Source: Cymbidium sinense | Lineage: Eukaryota > Streptophyta > Magnoliopsida > Asparagales > Orchidaceae | Length of the DNA: 64,000 nucleotides | Assembly (NCBI GenBank): GCA_021442155.1 | Contig: JAKCPB010001390.1 | Coordinates: forward strand, 1-64,000 | Reading direction: 5' to 3' | Shown: positions 12,150-24,660 of the stretch, one piece after another | How the letters are laid out: every line of letters starts with the position of its first letter | Position numbering within the stretch: position 1 is the stretch's first letter | The notes under the pieces: model-generated | The model's database searches: none | What the model was told of the DNA's origin: nothing | Seen by the model: only the letters and a program-made list of their open reading frames with translations | Translations under genes and position numbers: made by a program

Positions 12150-12450
12150 AGGCTCAGCTCAGCCTTTACTCAGTGGTCAGATCTGTGGCCCAGTGTAGTA
12201 GGCTCAGGTCATTTAGGGCCCAGAGCCCAGTGGCCCAGTGCCCAAGCCCCAGTTATCAGGGTAGGGCTCAGCCAGCCTGGGGCCTGTGGTTATGGCCTCA
12301 GTGATCAGGGCCTGGCTGGCCCATGGTCTTTAGGCCAGGGCCTGTGTTTTTAGGGCTCAGGTTTACAGTGGGGCTCATGGTGTGAGCCCAGGCCCAGGTG
12401 GATTTAGTGGCCCAGGATCTTTAGGGCCTAAGGCAAAGTAGTGTTTAGTG
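12150..12450 (+). repeat. GC-rich C-for-T island
   Basis: Dense GGCCCAG text ends at the box near 12,450 (TTTAAAAATAGTAAAGCAG). It is a unit head with C for T. Confidence 0.55.
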
Positions 12451-13079
12451 GTATTTAAAAATAGTAAAGCAGTTTTAGTTTATTTAGTATTTTATATTCT
12501 TTATTTATTATCTGTTATCATTTTATTACATCATTTTTATTTATATATTATTTATTTATGTTTATCCATCTTAGTTTAGGTTTTCTTGTTTTAGTTTATC
12601 TTTTAGGTTTATTTTTATAGTTTATTTTTATTTTATTTTATTTTTATGTTAGTTTAATTTTTATTTTTTTAGTTATATTTTAAGATTTTTAGTTTTATTT
12701 ATTAATTTAGCTTAGGTTTATTTTTAGTTTATGTTATTTTATTTATTTTAGGTTTAGTTTTTATTTATCTTAGTTTATTATCTTATTTTAGGTTTAGGTT
12801 TATTTTATTTCTTTTAGGTTTAAGTTTATTTTAGTTTAGGGTTTTATATTATTTATTTATTTTGTTTATTTTGGTTTAGGTTTTATTTAGTTTTATTTTA
12901 TTTTATCATAAGTTTATTATTTGTATTTTATGTTTATTTTATTTTAGTTAGGTTTTTATCTTTAGGTTACCTTTAGTTTAGGTTTTATTTATTTTATTTT
13001 AGTTTAATTTTATTTTCTATCTTATCTAATTTTAGGTTTAGTTAAGGTTAGCTAGGTCATTCATTTTATCTTATTCCAT

Positions 13080-13350
13080 TTAGGTCAGTTGATTTAGGCT
13101 AGGGCCTAGTTTAGGGCCCAGGGCCCATGGTAGGGCTCAGTGGTCAGGATTTAAGGGTTTGGGGCCTGTGGCCTGGCCCAGGCAAGTTAGTCAGGGCTCA
13201 GGGTCAAGGCCCATGGTCTTTCTAAAACAAAGCCAGGCCTGGCTCACTGCCCAGGGCCTTGTGGCTCAGGTTTAAGGCCTCAGGGTAGGGTCATAGGGCC
13301 TAGGGTCAGTAGGTAGTGTCAGCTTTATGGTTTAGGTCAGGGTTCCTTAA
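13080..13350 (+). repeat. GC-rich C-for-T island
   Basis: Same character as the previous islands. It stands before the box near 13,355 (TTTAAACCAACAAAACGG). Confidence 0.55.
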
Positions 13351-14180
13351 TATTTTATTTCTTTAAACCAACAAAACGGTAAGTTTAGTTTATATTCTCA
13401 TCTTTTATTTTATTTTTTATTTTATTTAGTTTAGTTTACGATTTTGGTTTATCTTTAGGTTGGTTGGTGTTATTTTTTTGTGTAGTTTATCTTTATTTTT
13501 AGGTTTAGGTTTAATTTTGATTTTACATTTAGGTTTAGATTTATATTTTATTTTTAGGTTTAGGTTTTAGATTTTATTTTGGTCCATTTTAGGTTTTATT
13601 TTTAGTTTAGGTTTGATTTGTTTTATTTTATTTTATTTTATTTAGTTATTTAGGTTTAGTTTATTTCTGTGCCTAGGTTTAGGTTTTATTTTATAGGCTT
13701 AAGTTTATATTATTATTTTCTTTTAGGTTTAGGTTTTCTTAGTTTAGGATTTAGGTTTTATTTTTATTTATTTTAAGTTTTATTTTTACGCTTAGTTTTA
13801 GATTTAGGTTTTATTTTATCTTATGTTTATTTTATTTTATTTTAGGTTTAGTTTTATTTAATCTAAGTTTTATTTTTTTAGTTTAGTTTAGGTTTTATTT
13901 ATTTTATTTTAGTTTAGTTTTATTTTTTTATTTTATTTTTTTGTTTAGGTTTAGTAGGTTTAGGTTTAGGTTTTAGTTTATGTTTTTATGTTATTTTATT
14001 TTTTTATTTTATTTTGGTTTAGGTTTTTTATTTTATTTTATTTTTAGGTTTTATTTAGTTTAGGTTTAGGTTTTTAGCTTTTTATGGTTTAGAGTTTAGG
14101 ATTTAGGGTTTAGCTTTTAGGGTTTAGGATTTAAGGTTTTTAGGGTTTAGGGTTTATCATTTAAGTTTTAAGGTTTTTGA

Positions 14181-14656
14181 TTTTTCTTTTAACGGAGAAC
14201 AAATTCAGATTCAACATTTCATCTTTTTGAAATCATCAACCAAGTAACAAACTAAGTTTTCTTACACACAAGCGATGACATAGATAGAAAATTAGCACGC
14301 ATAGAGTAAATCAAAAACCCTAGATAACTAGAACTATTTATACTATAAAGGCACAATTTCATAAGCAGCAGATCGAATTGAAGATTTTTCAGTTTCTCCA
14401 GTTCTCATCAAAACCACCCAAGAGTCTCAAGTAGCGAGATCCACAATCATATCCCTGATCTCTCGCCACAACCATGGTCAGAACCTCCGACTTCTTCGCC
14501 TCCATAACCACCATCGCTCCTCACCACCTCCATATCCACCAAAGACTCCCCAAATCCCCACCACCACGGGATAACTCCCGCCTTCACCTTCACTGCTAGA
14601 TCTAGACTGAGCCTGGTTGACGGTGATGTTCTTACCGTCAAGGTTCTGCCCATTCT
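14181..14656 (-). pseudogene. GR-RBP 3' fragment pseudogene (14 kb, best preserved)
   Basis: The - strand frame starting at AAGAATGGGC reads NGQNLDGKNITVNQAQSRS, which matches the final beta strand of the RRM and the start of the glycine-rich tail in plant glycine-rich RNA-binding proteins (AtGRP7/8 class). These proteins act in the nucleus and cytoplasm in RNA processing and cold response. After about 30 residues a frameshift breaks the Gly-Tyr-Gly tail. A GYD-CGSRYL-like end and a stop follow in another frame, then about 230 bases of 3' UTR and an A-rich tail (TTAAAAGAAAAATC). The 85-residue frame at 14,447-14,704 is a shifted frame and not the ancestral one. The 5' edge is fused to a LINE A-tail through CTCTAAG (see 14,661-15,900). 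Confidence 0.88.
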
Positions 14657-14660
14657 TAGA

Positions 14661-15900
14661 GTTTTTTTAAAAAAAAATAAAAGTGGGACAATTTTATTGC
14701 CCAAATGAAAGAGATAATAGGTCCTTATAGGGGATAAATCTTTGAACTACTGCTTATAGAGTTATAATTAGCCTAAAGAGGTAAATCCCCTACATATTTC
14801 AAGAAAACCAAAGCAAAAGAATGAAAAGACAAAAATTAAGAAAGAAATAGCACAAAATTACAAGAAGGGTAGTCAAAGCCATCTATATCCAAAAATCTTC
14901 TGAGAGATGCACAAACCACCTATAACCCCAAAACTTGCCACAAACTTGCAAAGAACTTAAAATAGAGATAAGCATCTAAAAATAAGGACAAGCTAAGTAC
15001 ACAAAAATAACAAAATGATAAAAATCTTAGATAAGGCTCAGGCTCAGTCACATTCATCTCAAGGGGCAATAGGATATGTGAGCATCCAAACTTTAGAAGA
15101 AGAGTTAAAATCACATAGGCTACTACCAAGCAAAAGGATAATAGGGGAAACATCCCAGCCAACTTACCTCGATTAAACTAAATAGCCAAGAGCTAGCCAA
15201 GTTCTGGTATCTATCATCAAGATTAAATAGGCAAATAACCAACAAAACATCCAACCAATCTAGAGTAAAGAAACCAACTAAATAAGGAAAAAACTAGAAA
15301 ATAGCCACCATCAAAGCCACCCAAAATAAATAAAGACCAAAGGTAAAGAACCAAAAATTCAAGCCAACCAAACCAACACAACAGCCAACCATCAAGGCCA
15401 CCCAGCCAACCATAATAGTAGGAATCAGCAGAAATAGCAACCGAGCCAAAAAAACAAAAAACCACACATGTGTTCATCCCATAGTGTAAAAAAGATAACA
15501 AGCACATAATATCCAACTAACACAAACACCACAAAAAACTTCAAAAAAGCCACCAAAAGGGGAATAAAACATGGTGTAATGCCCAGAGAGTAACTCAGCC
15601 CAAGAATGAACAAAGCCAATGGCCAGGCTCAATCAATAATCACAATGCCAGATAACCAAGACTGAAAGCAAAAGATTGGAAAATAACACAACAATCAAGC
15701 AACAACTAGCCAATAAACCCTCACAGCAAAAAAAATAGGCTAGGAAAATAAGAAACAAGAAAAGCTCAAGCTTGCTAATAATCAGCCATCATAAAACCAA
15801 TGCAGGGAGACCAACAAAATGAGAGAGCCACCAAAACTAGATGACAACCAAAGCTCAAGATCAACCAAATAATTCTAACCTCCAAAGGTGATACAATTAT
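14661..15900 (-). mobile_element. 5'-truncated LINE 3' UTR abutting a GR-RBP fragment
   Basis: On the - strand, about 1.2 kb of T/G-rich LINE 3' UTR (repeated TTGGTTGGCTGG-type words) leads to GGGCAATAAAATTGTCCCAC and an A-rich tail, which joins CTCTAAGAATGGGC, the start of the GR-RBP copy. It shares long blocks with the + strand copy at 57,516-58,047 (TTTCCCCTATTATCCTTTT; the CACTTTT-plus-A tail). The AATTTATTTAGTTAC flank that normally touches a GR-RBP copy reappears only after 15,900, so the LINE appears to sit between the fragment and its flank. Open frames of 64-97 residues here (for example 15,223-15,516) are UTR with hydrophobic-looking codons; I see no domain. Confidence 0.78.
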
Positions 15901-17042
15901 TAGGGTACAAGTTTAGGTTTTTATTAAGTTTTGTGGTTTAAGTTTTCTTAATTTATTTAGTTACATTAGCTTAGGTTTGGGTTTGGGATTTAGGATTTAG
16001 GATTTAGGAGGATTTAGGTTTAGGGTTTAGAGTTTAGGATTTTATGTTTGTTTTATGTTTTAGGGTTTATGCTTTTGTGGTTTAGGTGGTTTTTTTTGTG
16101 TTTAGGCTCAGTTTAGGTTTAGGTTTTAGGGTCGAGGGTTTAGATTTAGGCTATGTTTTTTTTTTAAATAAGCAAACCCAGGTTTATGCTTATTTAGTTT
16201 ATTTTTATTTATTTTAGTTTATTTTATTTTATTTATTTTATTTAGGTTTATTTTTTTATTTAATTTTAGTTTATTTATTTTAGGTTTCTTTATTTTAGTT
16301 TAGGCTTATTATTTTAGTTTATTTTTAAGTTTAGGTTTAGGTTTATGTTTAGTTTTTAGTTGAGTTTTATTTTATTTTATTTTTAGGTTTAGCATTTCTT
16401 TTATTTTATTTTAGTTTAGTTTAGGTTTTTATTTTATTTTTTTTGGTTTTTTTTAGGTTTATTTTTAGGTTTATTTTAAGTTTAGGTTTATGTTTATTTT
16501 TAGTTTATTTTATTTTATTTAGTTTAGGTTTAGGTTTAGGTTTATTTATTTTATTTTATTTTTATTTTAGGTTTTTAGTTTAAGGTTTATGTTTTATCTT
16601 GAGGTTTATTTTTTTATATTTTATTTTATTTTAGGTTTTTTTTTAATTTTATTTTATTTTATTTTATTTTTTATTTAGGTTTTTGTATTCTTAGGTTTAT
16701 TTTATTTTTTGTTTATTTACGTTTTTATTTTATTTATTTTATTTTATTATTATTAATTTATTTTATTTCATTTTTAGGTTTAAGTTGTTCTAGAATAGGT
16801 TTTATTTTATTTTTTTTAATTATATTTTTAGGTTTTATTTATTTATTTTATTTTATGTATTTAATTTAGGTTTTTTAGGTTTTATGGTTTAGTAGGGTTT
16901 AGGGTTTAGGTAGGTTTAGGGTCAGTGTAGGTTTAGGTTTAGTGGTAGGTAGGGTTTAGGGTTTAGTGTTTTTTGTGGTTTTGGGTTTATCAGGGTTTAA
17001 GGTTTGGTAGGTTCAAGTTTTAGTTTAGGGTTTAGGGTTTTG
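15901..17042 (+). repeat. Degenerate TTTAGGG satellite block
   Basis: A TTTAGGG-rich head comes first, with the GR-RBP-flank landmark AATTTATTTAGTTAC near 15,950. The box follows near 16,160 (TTTTTAAATAAGCAAACCC), then an AT-rich body and another TTTAGGG head. No gene is seen. Confidence 0.85.
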
Positions 17043-17488
17043 GTTTTTTTTAGAGAATGAATTTAGTTCAACATTTCTTCTATTCAATTTCATCAAGCAA
17101 GTAACACCAAGTTTTCTAAGACACAAGCGATGATAAAGATAAAAATGAATAGCAAGTCAAAACCCTAGATAACTGAATCATCTCTACTACAAAAGACATA
17201 TTCCATAAGAGATTCATGCTCTTCGCTTCTAGTTCCCATTAGAACCACCCTCTCGAAAGTTGATCCACCATCCTCGATCTCCCTCCCCTACCACCAAGGC
17301 TGTAACCTCCGTCACTCCTCCCACCTCCATAACCACCACTACTTTGACCACCACCTCCATATCCACCAACACCTCCAGATCCCCCACCATCACTACAATA
17401 ATCTCTGCCTTTGCCTTCACTTCCACCGCCATACCTAGATAGAGCCTAGTTGACGGTGATGTTCCTACCATCAAGGTTTTGCCCATTC
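17043..17488 (-). pseudogene. GR-RBP 3' fragment pseudogene (17 kb)
   Basis: The - strand reads NGQNLDGRNITVN, then a stop where other copies have Q (CAG to TAG), then the glycine-rich region with GGYGGGGQSSGGYGGG-like codons, a serine/arginine patch, and the 3' UTR ending GAAATGTTGAACTAAATTCATTCTCT plus oligo-A. The apparent 85-residue - strand frame and the 60-residue + strand frame across this interval are shadows of this pseudogene in wrong frames. The 5' junction is CCCTAAGAATGGGC. Confidence 0.85.
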
Positions 17489-17810
17489 TTAGGGTTTTGG
17501 TTTAGGTTTATTAAGTTTTTGGGTTTAGATTTATTTTTTAATTTATTTAGTTACTTTAGTTTAAGTTGGATTTGGGATTAGGGTTTAAGGTTTAGTGTTA
17601 GGATTTAGGGTTTAGGGTTTAGGGTTTAAGATTTTAAGTTTTATGCTTTTAGGGTTTAGGGTTAGGGTTTAGGGTTTAGGGTTTAGTTTTTAGGGTTTAG
17701 AGTTTAGGGTTAATTTAAGGTTTAAGGTTTAAGATTTTATGGTTTATAGTTTAAGGTTTATAATTTTGGCTTTAGGGTTTAGGGTTTAGGGTTTAGAGTT
17801 TAGAGTTTTT
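17489..17810 (+). repeat. Degenerate interstitial telomeric repeat
   Basis: TTTAGGG runs and variants, paralogous to 1-309. The landmark AATTTATTTAGTTAC near 17,552 follows the GR-RBP 5' edge, as in the other copies. Confidence 0.85.
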
Positions 17811-18924
17811 ATTTTTTGAGAAAGTTAGAATTTTATTACCATAAAAGGAAAACATACAATGTCCTAAAAAGGGGTAAAGTTCTAAAATTCTACTGCTCTC
17901 AGAGCTACAAGAAACCTACAGAGCTAAACCCCCATCTAAGTATATCAAAAAAAGAAAAGAAAATAAAAGAGCAAATACATCACCTAAAAAGCATAAGAGA
18001 AAAAGACATAGAAGACTAAAATAAGTCCTAAGAATAGTAAAAGGATGAGTCAGTAGCAGTTCATGATTCCTTTGAGAAAGTAAGATAAGTAAGGTCCACA
18101 GTAATAGCACTTGGGTTGACTGAGCAACGACCATTCCCTATATAAATTTCCAACCTATAAAATAAATTTGCAAAACACTATGTATACAATTGTCTTAGCT
18201 AAAAAGGATAAAGATAACGAGAAGAAAGGAGGGAGTTGAGAAAGAGAAGGCTCAAGCTCAGTTAGAATCATCTCAAGAGGCAATAATACATATGAGCATC
18301 CAAACTTCATAAATAAGGGTTACAATCATATGTAATGCTACAAACCAGAGAGAAGAGGTGAGTAAGATCAAAGCCATCATAGCCAACATACCTGATACAA
18401 GCAAACATCCAAGGCCATTAGTTCATAGAGTTCCAGATCTAGCACCATTAAATAGAGAGAAACCAGGCAGCAACTAGCTAGTTGCCAAACCACAAAACAA
18501 AGACAAATCCACAATAACCCGAGAGAGAGGCTAGAACAAAGTCAACACCAACAACAACCATTAACCAAATACCCATCCAAGCTCCAAACTAGGGAAAATC
18601 AGAACCAACCATCAGTAAGCCCCAGATCAATGCCAATTAAAAGAGAAATAGCAAACAAAACCAAGATAGGAGCCCTCAAGCCAAAGTCCGAACAACAAGC
18701 ACTCACCAAGCCAAACTAGGGTGAGCAACCACAAATGACTAAACTACCTCAGAAATGAAACCATCAACTGAAGGAAACATAAGTCACTAGTGCAAATCAT
18801 TAGAAGACAAAAAACACCATAAAGGGCCAAAAGGCAACCACCAACCACCAGAAACCAAAAAGTCCAATCCAAAAGAATCAACAAAGGTTCAACTAGCATA
18901 GTAAAAGGCTCTAGCAAATTGTCG
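17811..18924 (-). mobile_element. 5'-truncated LINE (L1-type) 3' end, copy 2
   Basis: This is a close paralogue of 310-1,400 in the same order and orientation, differing by small indels and substitutions. The - strand 3' end reads GGTAATAAAATTCTAACTTT and then an A-rich tail into telomeric text. No protein domain is present. The small frames at 17,816-18,019 (+) and 17,916-18,134 (-) are fortuitous. Confidence 0.75.
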
Positions 18925-18960
18925 AGTTTAGGTTTTAGTTTATGGTTTAGAGTTTAAGGT

Positions 18961-19050
18961 TTTTTTAACAGAGTAAATTTAGATTCAACATTTCTTCTTT
19001 TCGATTTCCTCAACCAAGTAACACACTAAGTTCTCTAAGACACAAGTGGC
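18961..19050 (-). pseudogene. GR-RBP 3'-UTR tail fragment (copy 2)
   Basis: A tail of the GR-RBP 3' UTR of the same length and with the same junctions as 1,431-1,512. Its right side joins the AT-rich copia-linked segment at CACAAGTGG. Confidence 0.75.
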
Positions 19051-19709
19051 TGTTGGCTTAATGAGCCTCATGTTCAATCCGATCAATTTTGATGATAATA
19101 AATGAATGTTTGGATGTTCTAATGTATGTTTATGTGCTTCACATATATTAATTGCTAATTACATATCCAATACATCTCATAATATATTTGAGGAAATTGC
19201 AAGAATAAAGAATGAAAGATAGATTAAAAATGGATAATGTGAAGCTCAAGATACAATATTTTAGGTTATATGAATTTATAACTATCTTAGAAATTCATAT
19301 GAGTTCAATTAGTATGAATCAATTTTCTCAAAACTTAACATATTATTTTTATTTATTTTAAATAATGATAATGATATTTAATTTATATAAATCTTTATCT
19401 AATTAACATTGAATTATATGTTTCATACATAGCATTTGAATTGTAAAAAATAATAAATGATAATAAATTATGACTATTAAGTGTAATTAGTTTATACACT
19501 TAATTTAATTAAATATTTTAATTGGATTTTAAGGTTATATGATACCTAACATATGTATAATTATATATAAATTATATCATAATGTTTAAATGTCATATTT
19601 CAAAATTAACAACAATATGTGAAATTTTGTATTTTAGCAAAAGTCATTTTATAATCAAGGAATTTATATCTGATTTCATCTCCAACGGATTCCTTCGAAT
19701 ATTTTCCTT
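19051..19709. repeat. AT-rich non-telomeric DNA attached to copia fragment (copy 2)
   Basis: Near-duplicate of 1,513-2,164. No domain is recognised. Confidence 0.6.
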
Positions 19710-19922
19710 TAAGTAAAGAGTAACCTAATAGCTTAGTCTTGCTGTGTGCAAAAGATTCTTCAAAATCTATACCTTCAACTTGTGTGCATCCTTGTGTAAC
19801 TAACCTAGCTTGATTTATAACAATACAACCTAAATCATCTAGCTTATTCATGAAGACCCATTTTGTTCCAATGACATTTTGATCTTGGGGTCTTGGGACT
19901 AATTCCCATACATCATTTCTTA
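19710..19922 (-). pseudogene. Ty1-copia reverse transcriptase fragment (copy 2)
   Basis: The - strand frame reads RNDVWELVPRPQDQNVIGTKW at its 5' edge (partly outside any ATG-started frame), then NKLDDLGCIVINQARLVTQG and VEGIDFEESFA, the canonical opening of plant Ty1-copia RT. A small deletion then shifts VARLEAIR out of frame. The 81-residue frame at 19,606-19,851 covers part of it. It lacks the catalytic residues, the other domains and the LTRs, so it is an inactive remnant. The 5' edge joins telomeric AACCCTA directly. Confidence 0.88.
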
Positions 19923-20994
19923 TAGGGTTTAGGGTCTGAGTAATTCATTTAGGGTTTAGCATTTTACCTTTTAGGGTTTAGGATTTAGAATTTAGGTTTA
20001 GCATTTTAAAAAAAAATAAAGTATAGGTTTAGATTTATTTAGTATAGTTTATTTTTTATTTATTTTAGTTTTTTTATTTTTAATTTTATTTAGGTTTATC
20101 TTTTTTTTTTGTTTCTTGAGTTTTTTTATTTTAGTTCATGTTTTTCTTCATATTTTTAGGTTAAGATTTAGGTTTATTTTTAGTTGAGTTTTATTTTATT
20201 TTACTCTTTTTAGGTTTAGGTTTTATTTCATTTTTTTAGGTTTAGGATTTTATTTTATTTATTTAAGTTTAAGTTTAGGATTTTATTTTAGGTTTATTTT
20301 TTGGTTTCTTTTTAGCAGGATTAGGATTATTTTAGTTTATTTTGTTTTATTTAATTTAGGTTTAAGTTTAAGTCTAGTTTATTTTAGGTTTAGGTTAAAG
20401 TTTTATTTATTTTAAATTAAGTTATTTATGTTTATGTTTATTTTTATTTTAAGTTTAGGTTTTAGTTCAGGGATTAGGTTTTAATTTTACTCATGTTTTA
20501 GATTTTATTTTTATTATTTTAGGTTTAGGTTTTTAGTATTTATTTAAGTTTATTCTCTTATTTTATTTTAGTTTAGTTTAGGTATTATTTATCTAGGAGT
20601 TTATAGGTAAATTTATCACATAAATTATAATATTTTAGTTTGTTTTTAGCTAGTATTTTGGATTTATAATATCTAGAGGGCCTGTAGGAAATATCAGTTT
20701 AGGATCAGCCTCATGGATAGTCAGTAAAGTCAATAGGGCTATCAATTATATTTTTATAGTGATAAGGGTTTATGGCTATTAGGTCTTATATATTTAGTCC
20801 AGGGTCTTTAGTTGGGTCAATCAGTGGTAAAATCATTTTTTATATTTACTTTTTTTAATGTGATACAGTGTTTAGTTTTTATTTAGGGTTTCATGTTTAG
20901 ATTTTAGTTTGGTGTTTAGTTTTAGGGTTTATGGTTTTATTACTCATGGTATATTTAAGATTTAGTGGTTTAGGTTTTATTTAGTGTTTATTTT
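19923..20994 (+). repeat. Degenerate TTTAGGG satellite block
   Basis: It begins as a paralogue of 2,375-2,900, with the box near 20,005 (TTTTAAAAAAAAATAAAGTATAGG). About 20,580-20,850 contains less repetitive, partly C-substituted text. No gene is seen. Confidence 0.75.
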
Positions 20995-22489
20995 TTTTAA
21001 AAAATTAAGTTAACCCTAGTTTTTATTTAGTTTTTTTTATAATTTATTCATTTGTTTTATACTATTTATCTTAGTTTAGGTTTTATATTAGTTTAGTTTT
21101 AGGTTTGTTTTATCTTTGTTTTATCTTATTTCTTTTATTTTAATTTTTTATAGTTTATTTTCATTTATTATTTATTTTAAGTTTATTTCTAGCTTTATTT
21201 TTTAGGTTTAGGTTTTATTTTATTTAATTTTTTTAGTTTATTTTGGTTTTTTTGTTTATTTTATTTTTAGGTTTTTTAGGTTTATTTTATTTTAAGTTTA
21301 GTTAGGTTTCTTTATCTTATTTATTTTTTATTAGATTTTCATTTTAGGTTTAGGTAGTTTTAGTTATTTTTATTTTATTTTAATTTTATTTTTTAGGGTT
21401 TTTATAAATTATATTTTAGGTTTTATTTAATTTGGTTTAGGTTTTATGGTAAGACTGATTTTATTTAGGGTTTTATATTTTATTAGGGTCAGTGGATTTT
21501 AGGGTTTATAATGTTAGGCTTTAAGGGATTATGATTTGTAGTTTAGGGTTAGCTTTTTTTTCTTTTTTTTAAAAAATTAAGCATTATTTTAGGTTTATTT
21601 TGTTTACTTTAATTTACTATTTATATGTTTTTTATTATTTTTTAAATTTAGGTTTATGTTAGTTTATTTTTTTTAGTTGAGTTTTATTTTATTTTATTTT
21701 TGTAAGTTTTATTTTATTTTATTTAGGTTTTATTTAATTTTCTTTTAGTTTAAATATTTTCATTTTAGGTTTATTTTAGTTTTATTTATAAGTTTATTTT
21801 TAATTTATTTTGGTTTATTTTAGGTTTTTAGGTTTAGGTTTTATTAATTTTAGTTTTGTTTATTTTAGATTTAGTTTAGTTTATTTTAGTTATTTATTTC
21901 ATTTTTATTTTTAGTTTATTTTTTTATTTTAGTTTAGGGTTGTGTTTTCTTTTTTATTTAGTTTTAAGGTTTTATTTTAGGTTTTATTTTTAGGTTTAGG
22001 ATTCATAGTTTTTTAGTTTATTTTATTTTAGGTTTATTTTAGGTTTATTTTATTTTTATTTATGTCTAATTTTTTATTTTATTTAGTTTTTTTATTCTGG
22101 TTTATTTTATGTTTTATTTATTTTACTTTATTTTTTATTAGTTTAGGTTTGTTTTATTTGTTTATTTTATTTTAAGTTTTTTTGTGAGTTTAGGTTTTTT
22201 TTATTTATTTTTAAGTTTTATTTTGGATTATTTTTAGGTTTAGGTTTTTATTTAGGTTTTATTTTATTTTATTTTAGGTTTATTTTATTTTTTTATTTTA
22301 CATAAGTTTTATTATTTAGGTTTTTTATTTTATTTATTTTATTTTAATTTAGTTTAGGTTTTATTTATTTTATTTAATATTTTTTATTTATTTTTATTTT
22401 TAGGTTATTAGGTTTAGTTATCAATTATTTAGGTCAAGTTTTTATTTATTTTAATTAGGTTTATTTAGTATTTAGGAGGTTGGTAAGAG

Positions 22490-23010
22490 TTGGTTAGTAT
22501 GTAGAGGAGTATAGGGTAGGGATAAGTTTGGGTAGGGATAGTAGGGTTTAGGGCTCTCATGGTAGCATAAGAAAGGCATAGGGTAAATTAAAGCTATGGC
22601 CTTTAGTGGTAGGTTAAGATCCATGATCAGGATCTTTTTACTATTTTATAGCATAACGTAGGAGGTTATCTTATTTAAGTTTATTTAGGTATCTTGTTAA
22701 TTAGTGCATATTATCTTTATCTTTAATTAGTTTATTATTATTAGCCCAGATTTAGTTTATTTATTAGTCAAGTTTCTATATCTTAATAGGTTTTATAGTT
22801 TAGTCTTGGATGGCAGAGAGTGGTAAGCCCAGCTCAGATCTAGGGCTTATCATAGGGTCTGGGTAGTGGATATAGTTTAGGGCCCAATCTTAGCATAGGG
22901 TAGAGAACATAGGGAGTGATGGTCTGTAGGGTTTCTTTTAGATTTATGATATGATCAGGGTCAGTATTTGTGGCCTTTAGGGTTTAGGGAATCATGATTT
23001 TGGTAGGTTT
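22490..23010 (+). repeat. Weakly C-substituted heads (22,490-22,660; 22,800-23,010)
   Basis: Partial replacement of T by C in TTTAGGG-like heads, mixed with unsubstituted units. Confidence 0.45.
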
Positions 23011-24029
23011 ATAGCTTAGTGTTTAGGTTTTTTTTAAATTAAGCCAACAGTTTAGGTTTAGTTTATTTTTTTTATTGATTTTCCTTTATTCTATTTTTTT
23101 TTATTTTTATTTATGTTTATTTTATTTTATTTTAGTTTAGTTTATTTTATCTTGTTTTACTTATTTGTTTATGTTTTTTATTTTATATTTTTAAATTTAG
23201 GTTTATGTTTAGGTTTATTTTTTAGTGAGTTTTATTTTATTTTATTTTTACTTTAAGTTTTATTTTTATTTTTTTTAGGTTTTTTATTTTACTTTTTATT
23301 TAGGTTTGAGGTTTTATTTTAGGTTTATTTTAGGTTTTATTTATAAGTTTATTTTATTTTTTTTGGTTTATTTTAGGTTTTTTAGGTTTTATTAATTTTA
23401 TTTTTTGTTTAGTTAGATTTAGTTTTAGTTTACTTTAGGTTACTTATTTCATTTTTATTTTTTTTAGTTTTTTTATTTCTTAGTTTAGTTTTCTTTTATT
23501 TAGTTTGGTTTAGGTTTTATTTTTAGGTTTATTTTATAGTTTTAGTTTATTTGATTTTAGGTTTATTTTAGGTTTATTTTATTTTTATTTATGTTTAGTT
23601 TTATTTATTTTTTTTAATCTTAGTTTATTTTAGGTTTTATTTATTTTACTTTAGTTTATTTTATTATCAGTTTAGGTTTATTTTATTTGTTTATCTATGT
23701 TTAAGTTTTGTGGGTTTAGGTTTATTTTATTTATTTTAGGTTTTATTTTGGTTTATTTTTTAGGTTTAGGTTTTTATTTAGGTTTTATTTTATTTTAGGT
23801 TTATTTTATTTTTATTTTACATTTAAGTTTTATTTTGTTTAGGGTTTTTATTTTTAGGTTTATTTTATTTTTTTTAATTTAGTTTAGGTTTTTATTTATT
23901 TTATTTTAATTTAGTTTTTATTTATTTTATTTTTAGGTTTTAGTTTAGGTTTTAGTTTAGGTTTGTATTTTATTTTTATTTGTCCGTGTTTATTTATCTT
24001 AATTAGATTTATTTAGTTAGCCTTAGTAG

Positions 24030-24660
24030 GTTGGCCCATGGGTGAGTAGGGAGGTCATGGCCTGTGGTAGATCAGGTTTAGGGTTGGCCTAGGGTAGAGT
24101 TAGGTACCTGGCCCAGCATAGGCCTGAGAATTAGGCCCAGGCCTTTATTCAGCCTGGGTCATGGCTCAGTGAGGAGGGTAAGATTTTGAAGGATCAGTTT
24201 AGCCCAGGGTCAGGGTCAGGGAATCAGTGGAGGTTTATTTATTTAGGCCTTTATTTAGTATTTATTTTTTAATTAGTAGGATCTTATATTTTATCTTTAA
24301 TTTAGTTTCTTATTTTATTTTATTTTATTTAGCCTGGGTTAGTAGTCCATTTTATTTATTTGTCCAAGCCTTTATATAATCTTAGGTATTTAGTTTAGTT
24401 TTCTGGTATTCCCAGTAGGTTCTCAGGCCAGGCTCAGGGCCTAGGGTTTATCAGGTTGGGTTTAGGGTTATCCCAGGCCCAGGTTATCATCAGAGTTTTA
24501 GAGAACAGGGTTGTGGTTTAGGAAGGCCTAGGTGCAAGTTTGTGGGTTTAGGGGAGATTTTAGGTTTAGGATTATGATTTAGGATCAGGTATAGGGTTTA
24601 ATGAGGCTTTAGGAGGATTATGATTTGGGTAATAGTGGTTAGCTAGGTTTAGGATTTTTT
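24030..24660 (+). repeat. C-for-T islands (24,030-24,250; 24,350-24,660)
   Basis: Unit head with GGCCCAG and CCTAGG text, ending at the box near 24,655. The phrase AGAACAGGGTT near 24,500 matches AGAATAGGGTT in unsubstituted heads (for example near 32,120). Confidence 0.55.

Larger units (their letters stand above)
6412..14180 (+). repeat. Degenerate TTTAGGG satellite block with multiple boxes and C-substituted islands
   Basis: This is a long run of satellite units. Box landmarks (T-tract, A-tract, then AAGCAAACC-like) lie near 6,710, 7,615, 8,430, 9,230, 9,740, 10,120, 11,215, 12,450 and 13,355. Each follows a TTTAGGG-rich or C-substituted head and precedes an AT-rich body. The + strand outside the islands is almost free of C. 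No gene or RNA gene is visible. Confidence 0.8.
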
